DNA of 64,000 nt, from NCBI GenBank assembly GCA_937136425.1, contig CAKZON010000068.1:62001-126000 (forward strand), given 5' to 3'. The notes beneath the pieces are model-generated. The model saw nothing but the letters and a program-made list of their open reading frames with translations. It had not been told where the DNA came from and made no database searches. Below, piece after piece: positions 47,786 to 57,148 of the stretch. The position numbers were made by a program, and so were the translations under genes. Source of the stretch: an uncultured Crocinitomix sp. Its GTDB lineage: Bacteria; Bacteroidota; Bacteroidia; Flavobacteriales_D; Crocinitomicaceae. How positions within the stretch are numbered: position 1 is the first letter of the stretch; each line of letters begins with the position of its first letter.

Positions 47786-48183
47786 AATTCTTCTTTCGTC
47801 TCGGTGCTCATCACACGGCTCAATTCCTTTAAAATTAGTTTTATTTTCTCTTCGATTGTTGCGAAATCGGGGTTTTCTTTTCCATTATAGATAAAAAATA
47901 ATGCCAAACTTTTTCCCTCGGCTTTCATCTTTTCCTTAAATGGCATTCTGTTTTGTCGATATGCCTCACGCATTAACCTTTTAATGCGATTGCGATCACT
48001 TGCTTTTTTAATGCGTCGCTTTGGAACGGACATCACTATTTTAAGTGGCTCTTCATCTCTAAATTCTACCGCAATATATTTTAATAGAATAGGGTACTTT
48101 TTGAGCATATTTCCTTCAGCAAAAATCTTATCAATGATTTTTCGGCTAGTTAATCTTTCCGCTTTTTTGAAGGTTAATTTCAC
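47782..48183 (-). CDS. rnpA: Ribonuclease P protein component
   Basis: The 133-aa basic protein has the RnpA fold: KAERLTSRKIIDKIFAEG near the start, a VPKRRIKKASDRNRIKRLMREAYR segment that is the RNR motif helix, and LFFIYNGKENPDFATIEEKI toward the end. It assists the catalytic RNase P RNA in removing tRNA 5' leaders. No rpmH is adjacent, which is common in Bacteroidota. It starts the three-gene unit rnpA - S41 protease - O-antigen-ligase-like. Confidence 0.96.
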   Translation of the reverse strand: MKLTFKKAERLTSRKIIDKIFAEGNMLKKYPILLKYIAVEFRDEEPLKIVMSVPKRRIKKASDRNRIKRLMREAYRQNRMPFKEKMKAEGKSLALFFIYNGKENPDFATIEEKIKLILKELSRVMSTETKEEL

Positions 48184-48244
48184 TTTTAATATTTAGTTAC
48201 GAGACGCCAATTTGCTAATGAAGTTGGGTAAGTTGTAAAACCAA

Positions 48245-48832
48245 TTATTGATCTTTCTTTTTTAATTCAGCCGCCGCTTTTTCCAATTCGGTATAAAAAT
48301 CTGCACCATAAACGCGCGTTAAAGGTTCTTTTAAAAATTGATATACCGGAACACCTAATTCCTCTCCTAAAGTACACGCATCTTTGCAAATAGTCCAACG
48401 GTCATAATTAAGTGCCGTGAATGATTTAAATTTTCTGGCTCTTATTGGATACAAATGACAAGAAATAGGTTTGTTAAAGCTTATTTTCTCATCACGATAA
48501 GCCTGCTCAACAGAACATTTCGTAATTCCTTCGTCATCATAAAACACAAAAGCACACTCGGCGCCTTTTACCAAAGTTGTAACAGGTTCGTTCTCTTGAT
48601 CCATATAAAAAACGCCTAGTCTTTCTACACTGTCCAACCCTTCTGGAGTCATGTATGGTTTAATAGCGTCAATATTATCTTCAAGTAAACTTACCTCTTC
48701 AGCTTTTAATGGCGCGCCATCATCTCCTTCAATGCAGCAAGCACCTTTACAAGCGCCCAAATTACAAACGAATTCTTTTTCAAAAATTTCCTCTGAAACC
48801 AATTTATCTCCAATTTCTATAATCATGCCCAT
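48245..48832 (-). CDS. DUF3109 family Cys-rich protein
   Basis: The 195-aa protein has a cluster CNLGACKGACC near residue 23 and further Cys at CAF, CSVEQAY, CHLYP and CKDAC, eight or more in all. It matches the DUF3109 pattern (IEIGDKLVSEEIFEKEFVCNL at the start, HLYPIRARKF in the middle), widespread in Bacteroidota and related to YkgJ-type zinc or iron-sulfur binding proteins. Biochemical role unknown. It is a probable single gene, 61 bp upstream of rnpA on the same strand. Confidence 0.92.
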   Translation of the reverse strand: MGMIIEIGDKLVSEEIFEKEFVCNLGACKGACCIEGDDGAPLKAEEVSLLEDNIDAIKPYMTPEGLDSVERLGVFYMDQENEPVTTLVKGAECAFVFYDDEGITKCSVEQAYRDEKISFNKPISCHLYPIRARKFKSFTALNYDRWTICKDACTLGEELGVPVYQFLKEPLTRVYGADFYTELEKAAAELKKKDQ

Positions 48833-48957
48833 CTGTAATTTAGGATTGTATTTGACTAAACTATATTCAACCGATACAAAGATGGTAAGAAAGTTGGTTT
48901 AACCCGAATTATGCATTAGAAAATAAATTCACATCAAACGATTTCTAATGTCCTCTC

Positions 48958-50247
48958 TCACATTTTTTTTCTATACAATTTATGAAATCCATTATTCGAT
49001 ATTAAATAATAAATCCATCCGTTAAAAATCTGAATGTTTTCAGCAAATGGTATATCATTTAGCTGGAAAGAATCTTCCAAACGTCCATTTGTAAGGTTTA
49101 TGTGACTCACAGAATAAATTCCTTTATAAAAATGTAATTGATAAAAGTTGTTCTGCATCTTATCCATAATGACTGTTCTTTCTCCCTTCTTTACTTTATT
49201 TTCCAAATTGGTTTGAAATAATTGATTTCCATCTTTATTGAAGATATGGAGTGAATCAAAACATAAATCAAACGCAAGAACATGATCATTAACTTGGAAT
49301 GATTGAACGGCTATTTCTTTCCCAATAATACTCTCATAAAAACCAATTCTTAACAAAAGTTCATAATTCAAAGCCAATTCTCGCATATTTTTCCCATCCC
49401 ACATTTTATTTGTAATGATGTTGGATATAGTGTCAGATGAAGCCATGTATAATGCAACAATTTCCCAATAAAGCGCATTAGCTGCCACCTCTTCTTCGTG
49501 ATCCCAAGAATTAAAAAACGGTGTAAATTGTTTTTCCTGATTTTTCTTAATTGCAAGGCTATATTTTTTTTGATGATTAGAATAGCTAGCAATGACAAAA
49601 TTAGAATCAATTGAGGCAATACACGGAGCTAGTATTTCATTAAACATTTCAAGATCAACATTTGAAATAAAACTCAATTCATCATCAATCCAGATTTGGT
49701 AAGCCCGGTCTTTTGTTAAAATATGGACATTGCCATAACAATCTTCAAAAAGTGATTTTGCTTTTAATTTACCTAAAGAAAAATTTCTGGGTTGCCCACC
49801 ATTATTTTCAAGCGACAAAAATTTTCCTGATTTATATGCGTATAACGTCAGCACAAATTCTTCATAAACGATATAATCCAAAACATTAACTTCAGATTTA
49901 TCAAGAACTGGTAATGTTGCCCTAGAGTTTATCTCAACACTATTTAGAACGCGTGATTCTGAATAAATTTGAATCGTGTCAAGATTAACCAATGAATTGT
50001 AATAACGTTTCTCGTATCCGCTTTTAGAAATTTCAAATACACCGTTTATTTCACGCCTAATAGTGAAATAACCATCTATACTTGAAAAAGCAGAAATATT
50101 GTTTACTGTATCTCTAATTTGAACATTTGCAAGCACTTGGTTTTGATCATCTACAATAACTCCAGAAAAGGATTGTGCAAAAGAAGATGAACTATACACC
50201 AACAAAAGAAACAGCAACCCAAAAAGATTTGTTGAAATTAAAGTCAT
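48958..50247 (-). CDS. Exported protein with N-terminal carboxypeptidase-like regulatory domain (429 aa)
   Basis: A signal peptide (ending SFAQ, residue 25) leads into an Ig-like carboxypeptidase regulatory domain (SGVIVDDQNQVLANVQIRD, DGYFTIRR), the fold seen at the N-terminus of many Bacteroidota surface proteins. The rest (about residues 110-429) is beta-rich with propeller-like stretches and no catalytic motif. It follows the 908-aa gene on the same strand, 59 bp apart, and may be cotranscribed. Confidence 0.75.
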   Translation of the reverse strand: MTLISTNLFGLLFLLLVYSSSSFAQSFSGVIVDDQNQVLANVQIRDTVNNISAFSSIDGYFTIRREINGVFEISKSGYEKRYYNSLVNLDTIQIYSESRVLNSVEINSRATLPVLDKSEVNVLDYIVYEEFVLTLYAYKSGKFLSLENNGGQPRNFSLGKLKAKSLFEDCYGNVHILTKDRAYQIWIDDELSFISNVDLEMFNEILAPCIASIDSNFVIASYSNHQKKYSLAIKKNQEKQFTPFFNSWDHEEEVAANALYWEIVALYMASSDTISNIITNKMWDGKNMRELALNYELLLRIGFYESIIGKEIAVQSFQVNDHVLAFDLCFDSLHIFNKDGNQLFQTNLENKVKKGERTVIMDKMQNNFYQLHFYKGIYSVSHINLTNGRLEDSFQLNDIPFAENIQIFNGWIYYLISNNGFHKLYRKKM

Positions 50248-50306
50248 TATTTTAAAGATAACTTCAGCAATAAGTAATCTTGAATTTTTCTTCTCTGCTG
50301 TAGGTT

Positions 50307-53033
50307 TTATTTATTCAAATTGTAATACTTATACTCCTCTATTTCCAATTCACCGTCTATGAACCAATATTCATCTTCTGAAACGGGTTTATAGCGCACG
50401 GCCTTTATTCTGTCACCTTCCAATAAAAACTCATCCCAATCGGCAGAGGTTATCATACTCCCCTCATTGTCTAACAAAAAGCAGCCATTATCTAAACACA
50501 CTTGCACACCAATTGGATGAGCAAAAACATTTGCAAAGTCATAAAAATCTAAGTAAGATATTGCCTTAAAATCAGCCCCTAAAATTAAATACCTTGCCGG
50601 TTTTTCTTTTTCAATATAATTTTGAGGGTCTACTATTTCCTGCTCATATCCTGTACTTACAATATAACCAAAAGGAATGCTTTCAATAAATGCATAATAA
50701 GGAGTTACTTTTTTCCACACGCCGTTTTCTAATTGACAGATATAGGATGTTTCAGTATTGAATTTTTTAAACCTTTTGACTCCATCTGGCTCTACTTCCC
50801 AAAATCCATCCAATAAAATCATGTTTGGAGTAATGTTGTCATAGAATTGAGGCTCATTGATGAATAAAAGATCATCATTAAGATAAAAGCTAGCTGTGGT
50901 ATAAGTTGAAGCATCATCATCAAACAAGTAGGAAGAATGTGTTAACGTGTCATTTCCTGAAATTAAATGAATTCGCCATTCTTCACCATCTTCTGTGTCA
51001 TTTATATCCAAGTCAATTTTGCCACTATTGCTTGCTGCAGCATATAAACCTGCACCTATTTCTAAATAGAGTGAATCTTGATCCATCCAAAAATAATAGT
51101 CGTAAGATGGGTTATAATGTACAAAATCTGCAGGTTTTGTGATTGGATGCATATTGACATCATTATTCCATTTAATCGGCTGCTGAATCTGCCACTGTCC
51201 AGATTCTAAAATAACTGCATAATATTCTCCTGTATAACGGTAAACCGCTCCATCATATCCATAATTTTCACGATAAATAGATTTTTCTGGATATTCAATA
51301 TATTCTATGGGTGATTTTTCTCCAAACAACGCCTCAATATGAGGTTTTACATCCTGAGATTTTTCATCACTTGTTAGATCTTTAAAAAGGTAGGAACCAT
51401 CTAACTGTAATAGGCTATAACTTTCCTTACTATACAAACCATAGTCTGCACGTTTAACATTTTGTAAAAGCAAACCATTTGAACGGTTTTGAATCATTTT
51501 AGAATCATCCGCAACAAACCATTGCTTTTTGCGCACATTGTAAACCCCACTTCTTTCATATCCAGGGTCAGGTTGCGGATAGGCAGACATCAACTCTCCA
51601 TCTTCATTTATATAAACAGAATCTTCGTGCGGATAAAGAACACTATGCAGAGGCATTACAAAAAGATCTTCCTGATCATTCTCAAAATTCAAGACGTAAA
51701 GTAAACTATCATTAAAAAATTGCAAACCACAACTTTTAGAATATCCTGCGGGAAAGCTATTATGTTCAATTGTTTTTTGTGGTTTATCTGGAGATTCAAA
51801 TCCAGGAGTTTTAATTAATTCGGGCCAATAATAAAAGTGCCCATCTACTAATACCTGCTCCTCTTGCCGGTTAGTAGTTGCATAAATTAACTCCTTATTT
51901 GCGCTTACAATTTTTTTAAGTTCTTTAGAATCTCCATAAGGTCCTTTGATGGTTTCCCAACTATAAAGAGATAATTTTTCTGCCGCATTTGAATCATAAG
52001 TGCATATTTTTCCGCCATTAATATCGTTTAAAACAAAATCAAAACTTGGTGGAAAAAGTATGGAGTAATCATAATCACTCTGATCAAGTTCATCAAATAA
52101 TTGAAATTGCACCAAACCTTGTTTTCCATTTTTATGGGTGATAAATTCATTGCTCTTAGCTTCTAATCCAAAATATCTATTTTCAACACTATCAACCCCA
52201 ATAAAACGCGCCAAATCAATTTCATTATTTTCTGTAATGTTTTCTTGCACCAAGTTAAATTGAGCATCCTTCAATTCATAAAAATCATACGAATGTGTAA
52301 TTCTTGTTCCAGCGTCACCTTCCATGGTCAGGATTGGAATAACAGTGTCCTGTTTTAAACATAACAAACCATCCTCATACAACTCTACCCATTCATAAAC
52401 AGGTGGAACAAGCCATTTATTTTGGGCCATATCATAAACTCCTGAAGCAGTAATTCCTGGTTCATCTATAAATACACCCTCAAATTCTAACAGCTCATTT
52501 AATCGTTCAAATAATTCCGGCTTTTTTGTGTGATTAATCAATAATAAATCATCTGGTAAGCGGTTAATCATATATCGGGCGCCAAAAGGAAGTTTAATCC
52601 ATTCATCATAGAACGGTTCTTGCTCGCCTGTCTTAAAATTCCATATCAAACCACCTATTCGCATTAAACTATCTAATGATTTATAATGCTCTTGCGAAAA
52701 TTCTGCCTGGACAATATTTGGGTTTTCACTGACTACACAGGCTGACTTTGTACCTTCATTCAAGTAAACAAAATCAATCCCCTTTTTTTTAACCTGAACC
52801 AATAAATCTTGCTCATTTAAATAGAACACTGCATCCTTGGTTGGTTTGAACAAAAATTTACTTAAGTCTTTATCAAAAACTGCGATTTTATTTTTCCGAT
52901 AAATCAATGCTCGAGAAGTATCTTGCATGACCAAAAAAGAATCACACCTTACTTTACCAAAATAGGTTTGAGCAGTTGATTGATTGGCAGAAAAACATGA
53001 AATTAAAAGGATTAAAAATTTAAGGGCTTGCAT
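50307..53033 (-). CDS. Large exported protein with WG-like repeats (908 aa)
   Basis: A signal peptide (ending STAQ, residue 22) is followed by a long beta-rich, acidic and aromatic protein. Recurrent phrases such as GVYDMAQNKWLVPPVYEWVELYEDGLLCLKQD and GVYNVRKKQWFVADDSKMIQNRSNGLLLQN resemble WG repeats, which typically pair a short beta-hairpin with a Trp. It is probably a periplasmic or surface protein. No sorting domain or catalytic motif seen; function unknown. Confidence 0.7.
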   Translation of the reverse strand: MQALKFLILLISCFSANQSTAQTYFGKVRCDSFLVMQDTSRALIYRKNKIAVFDKDLSKFLFKPTKDAVFYLNEQDLLVQVKKKGIDFVYLNEGTKSACVVSENPNIVQAEFSQEHYKSLDSLMRIGGLIWNFKTGEQEPFYDEWIKLPFGARYMINRLPDDLLLINHTKKPELFERLNELLEFEGVFIDEPGITASGVYDMAQNKWLVPPVYEWVELYEDGLLCLKQDTVIPILTMEGDAGTRITHSYDFYELKDAQFNLVQENITENNEIDLARFIGVDSVENRYFGLEAKSNEFITHKNGKQGLVQFQLFDELDQSDYDYSILFPPSFDFVLNDINGGKICTYDSNAAEKLSLYSWETIKGPYGDSKELKKIVSANKELIYATTNRQEEQVLVDGHFYYWPELIKTPGFESPDKPQKTIEHNSFPAGYSKSCGLQFFNDSLLYVLNFENDQEDLFVMPLHSVLYPHEDSVYINEDGELMSAYPQPDPGYERSGVYNVRKKQWFVADDSKMIQNRSNGLLLQNVKRADYGLYSKESYSLLQLDGSYLFKDLTSDEKSQDVKPHIEALFGEKSPIEYIEYPEKSIYRENYGYDGAVYRYTGEYYAVILESGQWQIQQPIKWNNDVNMHPITKPADFVHYNPSYDYYFWMDQDSLYLEIGAGLYAAASNSGKIDLDINDTEDGEEWRIHLISGNDTLTHSSYLFDDDASTYTTASFYLNDDLLFINEPQFYDNITPNMILLDGFWEVEPDGVKRFKKFNTETSYICQLENGVWKKVTPYYAFIESIPFGYIVSTGYEQEIVDPQNYIEKEKPARYLILGADFKAISYLDFYDFANVFAHPIGVQVCLDNGCFLLDNEGSMITSADWDEFLLEGDRIKAVRYKPVSEDEYWFIDGELEIEEYKYYNLNK

Positions 53034-53075
53034 GTTATCGGTTCTTTATTGTAAAATACAAAATTCAAAGAAACG

Positions 53076-53726
53076 TTACGCTTTTAGCTCGGTTAAAATT
53101 GCTTTTGAAACTTCTGCGTGTTGATCTAAAAGCATAAGATGTGTCCCTTTTTCAATGATCACATTATAACTTGCTTTTTTCTGTTTTGGCAAAATCATAT
53201 CACTTGTGCCATGTATTCTATGTAAGTATTCAGGTTTACTTTTGTTTTCCCAGGTTAATACAGCGTTTAATGCCCAATACAAAAAATCTTTCTCCAAATT
53301 CACAAATACCTGATTCAAAATTTCACGATCATCCTTTTGCTTTACTCCAAAAATCCATTGCGTAAATCGGTTTCCTTTTGAGAAAAAATAAATGGGCAAT
53401 ATTTTTTGCAGCCTTAACCAACCTGCTAGCTTAAAATAAAATGGTAACTCAGCATATTCCGTAATTGATGATAAAGAGATTACCTTTTGAGTTGGAATAA
53501 GTTGACCTACTTCAACGGCCAGCATTCCGCCCAAAGACAAACCTAAAACAATAGGGTTTTCTTCTTTAATTTGTGGTAATAAGCGCCTTGCATATTCTTT
53601 TAAGCTCTCTCCTTTAATCGTTTCAATCCATTTTACATGAACCAAAGAATAACCTGGCAAGTCTAACTTGCAAAAAACAGTATGATCAGCACCAAGGCCG
53701 CTAATTACGTATACATTTTGGCTCAT
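53076..53726 (-). CDS. Alpha/beta hydrolase fold protein
   Basis: The 216-aa protein has a compact alpha/beta hydrolase core. The nucleophile elbow is GLSLGG (Ser about residue 64), preceded by EENPIVL; the catalytic His probably lies in EKGTHLMLLDQ near the end, and an Asp is in TSDMILP. The family acts on esters or related bonds; the substrate is unknown. It lies 43 bp upstream of the 908-aa gene. A TAAATTTG element (53734-53741) is only 8 bp before the ATG. Confidence 0.85.
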   Translation of the reverse strand: MSQNVYVISGLGADHTVFCKLDLPGYSLVHVKWIETIKGESLKEYARRLLPQIKEENPIVLGLSLGGMLAVEVGQLIPTQKVISLSSITEYAELPFYFKLAGWLRLQKILPIYFFSKGNRFTQWIFGVKQKDDREILNQVFVNLEKDFLYWALNAVLTWENKSKPEYLHRIHGTSDMILPKQKKASYNVIIEKGTHLMLLDQHAEVSKAILTELKA

Positions 53727-53733
53727 TCAAACA

Positions 53734-53741
53734 CAAATTTA
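53734..53741 (-). promoter_or_regulatory. -7 promoter element TAAATTTG
   Basis: On the minus strand TAAATTTG lies 7 bp before the hydrolase ATG; a transcript from it would have almost no leader. Confidence 0.4.
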
Positions 53742-53788
53742 CGCAATTACAAATAATACTTCTGCTAAACATTTCGTATACTTAAACT

Positions 53789-54424
53789 GTGAAGTTTATT
53801 CTTATAACCACCATTAGCCTTTTACTATCTATTCAGCTGTATTCCCAGTCTTTAAATTTAGATACTATACAGTTTGATAAACTCATAGAGTCAGAAAAGG
53901 AGATTCGTAATATTGGTTTCATTAATCTATATCATTATAATGGTGAACTATATACTGGCGTTGCTGTAGAAAAAAGACTTACAAATAACACTTTCTATCA
54001 ATTTAAAAAAGGAAGAAAACATGGAGGGACAATTACTTATAGTAAAACCAAACGAAAAAAACTGGAATGGGAATATCATAAGGGAATGTTACGCGCTAAA
54101 CGCGAATGGTATATGGATGGATCGCTTAAATTAGAGGTTTTATTCAACCGAAAAAGCCGCGTAAAAAAAGAAACATTTTGGTATAGAAATGGCGAAGTAA
54201 AAGAAAGAATACTACATAACAGTCATTCCGAAAACAGAAAAGTTAAGCGTTATTCAAAAAAAGGAAAAACAACTGAAAAAGGACGAGAAACTTCTCTAGA
54301 ATCTGGAAAAAAAGTTGAAACAAAAAAAGTTGGTAAATGGCTATACTTCGATCGTAAAGGCAAACGAAAAAAAATTGAGATTTACGACCAAGAAGGCCAC
54401 TTAATCTCTTCAGAAAAAGTTTAA
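53789..54424 (+). CDS. Exported MORN-variant repeat protein (YwqK-like)
   Basis: A signal peptide (ending LYSQ, residue 19) is followed by 22-24 residue units of the MORN-variant type: YNGELYTGVAVEKR, KGRKHGGTITYS, KGMLRAKREWYMDGSLKLEV and RNGEVKERI. The C-terminal half is very Lys/Arg-rich. Related YwqK-family proteins are common in Bacteroidota and often called antitoxin-like, but no toxin partner is seen here. The start is GTG; no other in-frame start keeps the signal peptide. Confidence 0.8.
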   Translation: MKFILITTISLLLSIQLYSQSLNLDTIQFDKLIESEKEIRNIGFINLYHYNGELYTGVAVEKRLTNNTFYQFKKGRKHGGTITYSKTKRKKLEWEYHKGMLRAKREWYMDGSLKLEVLFNRKSRVKKETFWYRNGEVKERILHNSHSENRKVKRYSKKGKTTEKGRETSLESGKKVETKKVGKWLYFDRKGKRKKIEIYDQEGHLISSEKV

Positions 54425-54566
54425 GCAATTCAACCAAATAGAGACTAAAACGAATAAACTCTACCCCCCTACAATTAATTGATTGTTGATTACAAAAAAT
54501 AAGCTGTGAAAAACTTTAGCACAACTTTTGATTTATACCCTATAGAAGGAATTAACTTTGTTAGTT

Positions 54567-56270
54567 ATGCATTATCGTTTATTGGTTATATTATTAGTAC
54601 TCTTTTCAGGAGTTGGATTGGCACAAGTGGACACAATTAAAGTTGGTCTGGACACTTATCTTATTTTAGAAGATGGCAAGCAACTCAATATTGATTCTTT
54701 ATTAAAAGAGGATCCAAGAATAGCCTTAACTTATGATTTTTACAAAAAAAGGTATGTAGAAACAGACCTGATGTACAAAATCACCGATAATAAAGGAAAT
54801 GGATTTGACAGTTTGTATGGAACAAGAAATATGCGCCCAATTTTGCACGGCGTTGCATATAGAGGTGGAGCAAACAACTATTATCATAAAACAGATAAAC
54901 GTAATAATCATAACCCTATTCCCCTAGATGGAATGCATGGTTTATGTCAAGAGGGGTTTTCTAAAGGAATTTATTTATACCGCGAAAACTTTGAAGAATC
55001 ACCTATAGGAGATACTTGTAATTGCATTGATTCAACATTGAACAAGCTTGAATATGAACAGCGAGATTATTACGATTCTTTACATGTTTATGACATGCTA
55101 AAATCAACCTATGAATCAGCAACTATGGCTGATGTTGGCCCGGTTTATTTACACTGCTGGAATGGCTGGCATGCATCAGGATTTATTGGTGCTGTAATTT
55201 TAAAACAGTTTTGCGATTATTCAGATTGGGATGCAGTTAATTATTGGGATTTAGGAACTGATGGTGCCAATACAAGTCCGCGCTACCAAACACAACGTGA
55301 ACGCATTAAAAATTTTAAATCATATCCTGAATTTGAAATTTCTGATTCTTTAAAAGGTTGCTTATGCCCTCCTCTTCCGGAAAATATTGACAGTACACAA
55401 TTGCACATTGAAATGGAACATTTAGTTGTTGTTCCAGAAGCGATTCCTGCTGGATTTCAAATAGTGTTGTACAATGTAAAATTTGGGTCAGGAAAAACTA
55501 CTTTTTCTAACATTTCAAAAAATCCGGACATAGTTTATTTGAAAACTGCATTAGACAATGACCCGAATTTAGTAATTGAGGTTGGTGGATACACTGACAA
55601 TTCTGGTAGCCATGCAAAAAATGTAACGATCTCTAGACAACGAGCGAAATTTGTTTACGATCATTTAATTGAGTCTGGTTATTCACCAGATCGCATTACT
55701 TATCAAGGATATGGACCAGCTAAACCAATTTACAGCAATCGTTATAAATCAACCCGAGAAGGAAACCGCCGAATTGAAATTAAAATCATTAATAAGACTA
55801 CCCACAGCTCCGACAAATTGGTAGATGAAAAAGGCTATGATAAGGATGTAAAAACAGAAGAGGAATTAAAGACTTCTTATCTGTCCTACTTTTTTAATCA
55901 CCAAGATGAAACTGGATTAGGAAGCACTTTTATTATCGATTCTTTAGCATTTGCATCTAGTAGTTTTGAGCTACCTACAAGCGGTTATGGGTTTGAGAAT
56001 TTAAACCAATTAGTGCAGTATTTAAAAGACAAAAAAGGACTAAAGGTTAACATCAATGGTTATACTGATTCTTCAGGAATTGAGGAAAAGAACCAGGCTT
56101 TATCTGAAAGTCGCGCTAAAGCGGTGTATGACTATTTAATTGCACAAGGCATTGGTGCGGAAAGGCTAATATACAAGGGCTATGGATCTGCCAAACCAAT
56201 CGCTCCAAACCGTTACATGTGGGGACGCGATATCAACCGAAGAATTGAGGTTGAATTTATGCGTGACTAA
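54567..56270 (+). CDS. Phosphatase-like domain (catalytic Arg lost) fused to two OmpA domains
   Basis: Using ATG 54567 (a TTG at 54558 is less likely), the 567-aa protein has a signal peptide (ending GLAQ), a domain of about 200 residues resembling protein-tyrosine/dual-specificity phosphatases, and two OmpA-type peptidoglycan-binding domains (about residues 300-400 and 455-567; VEVGGYTDNSG..., INGYTDSSG..., each ending NRRIE). In the phosphatase P-loop the sequence is HCWNGWHASG: the Cys is kept but the Arg of HCx5R is Ala. The OmpA parts would fix it to the cell wall. Activity is doubtful; binding of a phosphorylated ligand is possible. Confidence 0.85.
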   Translation: MHYRLLVILLVLFSGVGLAQVDTIKVGLDTYLILEDGKQLNIDSLLKEDPRIALTYDFYKKRYVETDLMYKITDNKGNGFDSLYGTRNMRPILHGVAYRGGANNYYHKTDKRNNHNPIPLDGMHGLCQEGFSKGIYLYRENFEESPIGDTCNCIDSTLNKLEYEQRDYYDSLHVYDMLKSTYESATMADVGPVYLHCWNGWHASGFIGAVILKQFCDYSDWDAVNYWDLGTDGANTSPRYQTQRERIKNFKSYPEFEISDSLKGCLCPPLPENIDSTQLHIEMEHLVVVPEAIPAGFQIVLYNVKFGSGKTTFSNISKNPDIVYLKTALDNDPNLVIEVGGYTDNSGSHAKNVTISRQRAKFVYDHLIESGYSPDRITYQGYGPAKPIYSNRYKSTREGNRRIEIKIINKTTHSSDKLVDEKGYDKDVKTEEELKTSYLSYFFNHQDETGLGSTFIIDSLAFASSSFELPTSGYGFENLNQLVQYLKDKKGLKVNINGYTDSSGIEEKNQALSESRAKAVYDYLIAQGIGAERLIYKGYGSAKPIAPNRYMWGRDINRRIEVEFMRD

Positions 56271-56275
56271 CATCT

Positions 56276-56333
56276 GTTACAGTTAAATTCTGTAACGAAA
56301 ACTTGCGACATCTGTTATGTTTATAAATGTCGC
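56276..56333 (+). other. Two adjacent hairpins before a T9SS cargo gene
   Basis: GTTACAG (56276-56282) pairs with CTGTAAC (56290-56296), and GCGACAT (56305-56311) pairs with ATGTCGC (56327-56333). The second stem ends 3 bp before the ATG at 56337. Both contain or touch ACATCTGTTA, repeated at 56271 and 56309. A translational control role is inferred. Confidence 0.5.
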
Positions 56334-56336
56334 CTT

Positions 56337-57089
56337 ATGAAACGTATCTTATTAATCGCTTTAATTAGCTTGGGTATTCAGCCCGCAATTTCTCAATCTG
56401 TATTGTTTGAATGCGGACAAAATTCTGGTCAAAATTTCAACGGATGGCACATGAGTCCTTACACTGTTTTTGACGCTATTGAATTTGATGAGCAAAGTGT
56501 TATGTTTTTTGCAGAGCACGGAGGAAACTTACCTGTTACATTAACTAGAAAGGTTGAAGAATTGATGAGTTACGAATCATTAAGTATCCTCTTTAATTTT
56601 GATGTCATTAACAATTGCATTATTGAAAATGTAATGTACTATACTTCCATAGATGGAAAGACATGGAACCCCATAAACACAAGTAAAAACAACAGCTCAA
56701 TAACGATTACAAACAGTGATTTTAATATTGCCTATGTTCGCGCTACAGCCAATGTTCAATTTTTTGACAATGGAAAAATTGCCTGCAACTATGTAAAAAT
56801 TGAAGGCGATTACAATAAAGATGAAACAAGTTTAGCACTGGAAGAAATAACCGAAGATCCTATGGATAAGCAATTCTTTATTTTCAGTCATAACCATAAT
56901 TTAAACATTGAAACCGCCGTGGAAGGATTATACGAAGTACTTATTACCTCAATAACAGGACAAATTGTTTATAGAGAACAACTGGAAGGAAGCCAGCGCA
57001 TTGAATTGCCAAGTGACATGAACGGCGTATTTATTGTTTCCGTAATTCAGCAAAACGCATTTCAAGCATCAAAGAAAGTAGCATTATAA
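56337..57089 (+). CDS. Secreted protein with T9SS type A sorting domain (250 aa)
   Basis: A signal peptide (ending AISQ) is followed by a beta-sandwich-like domain of about 130 residues (FECGQNSGQNFNGWHMSPYTVFD...) and a C-terminal T9SS type A sorting domain (about residues 175-250, ending VSVIQQNAFQASKKVAL). The N-domain resembles small carbohydrate-binding or lectin-like modules, but I cannot name a family. It follows the OmpA gene by 66 bp with two hairpins between, and ends at a perfect bidirectional terminator. Confidence 0.82.
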   Translation: MKRILLIALISLGIQPAISQSVLFECGQNSGQNFNGWHMSPYTVFDAIEFDEQSVMFFAEHGGNLPVTLTRKVEELMSYESLSILFNFDVINNCIIENVMYYTSIDGKTWNPINTSKNNSSITITNSDFNIAYVRATANVQFFDNGKIACNYVKIEGDYNKDETSLALEEITEDPMDKQFFIFSHNHNLNIETAVEGLYEVLITSITGQIVYREQLEGSQRIELPSDMNGVFIVSVIQQNAFQASKKVAL

Positions 57090-57094
57090 TGCCT

Positions 57095-57136
57095 TAAAAA
57101 GTAAAAGGGAAACGCTATTTCGTTTCCCTTTTACAA
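57095..57136 (+). terminator. Strong bidirectional terminator between convergent genes
   Basis: GTAAAAGGGAAACG (57101-57114) pairs perfectly with CGTTTCCCTTTTAC (57121-57134) around CTATTT, with A and T runs on the two sides. It separates the T9SS cargo from the convergent 583-aa gene. Confidence 0.9.
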
Positions 57137-57148
57137 ATTTTACATTAT

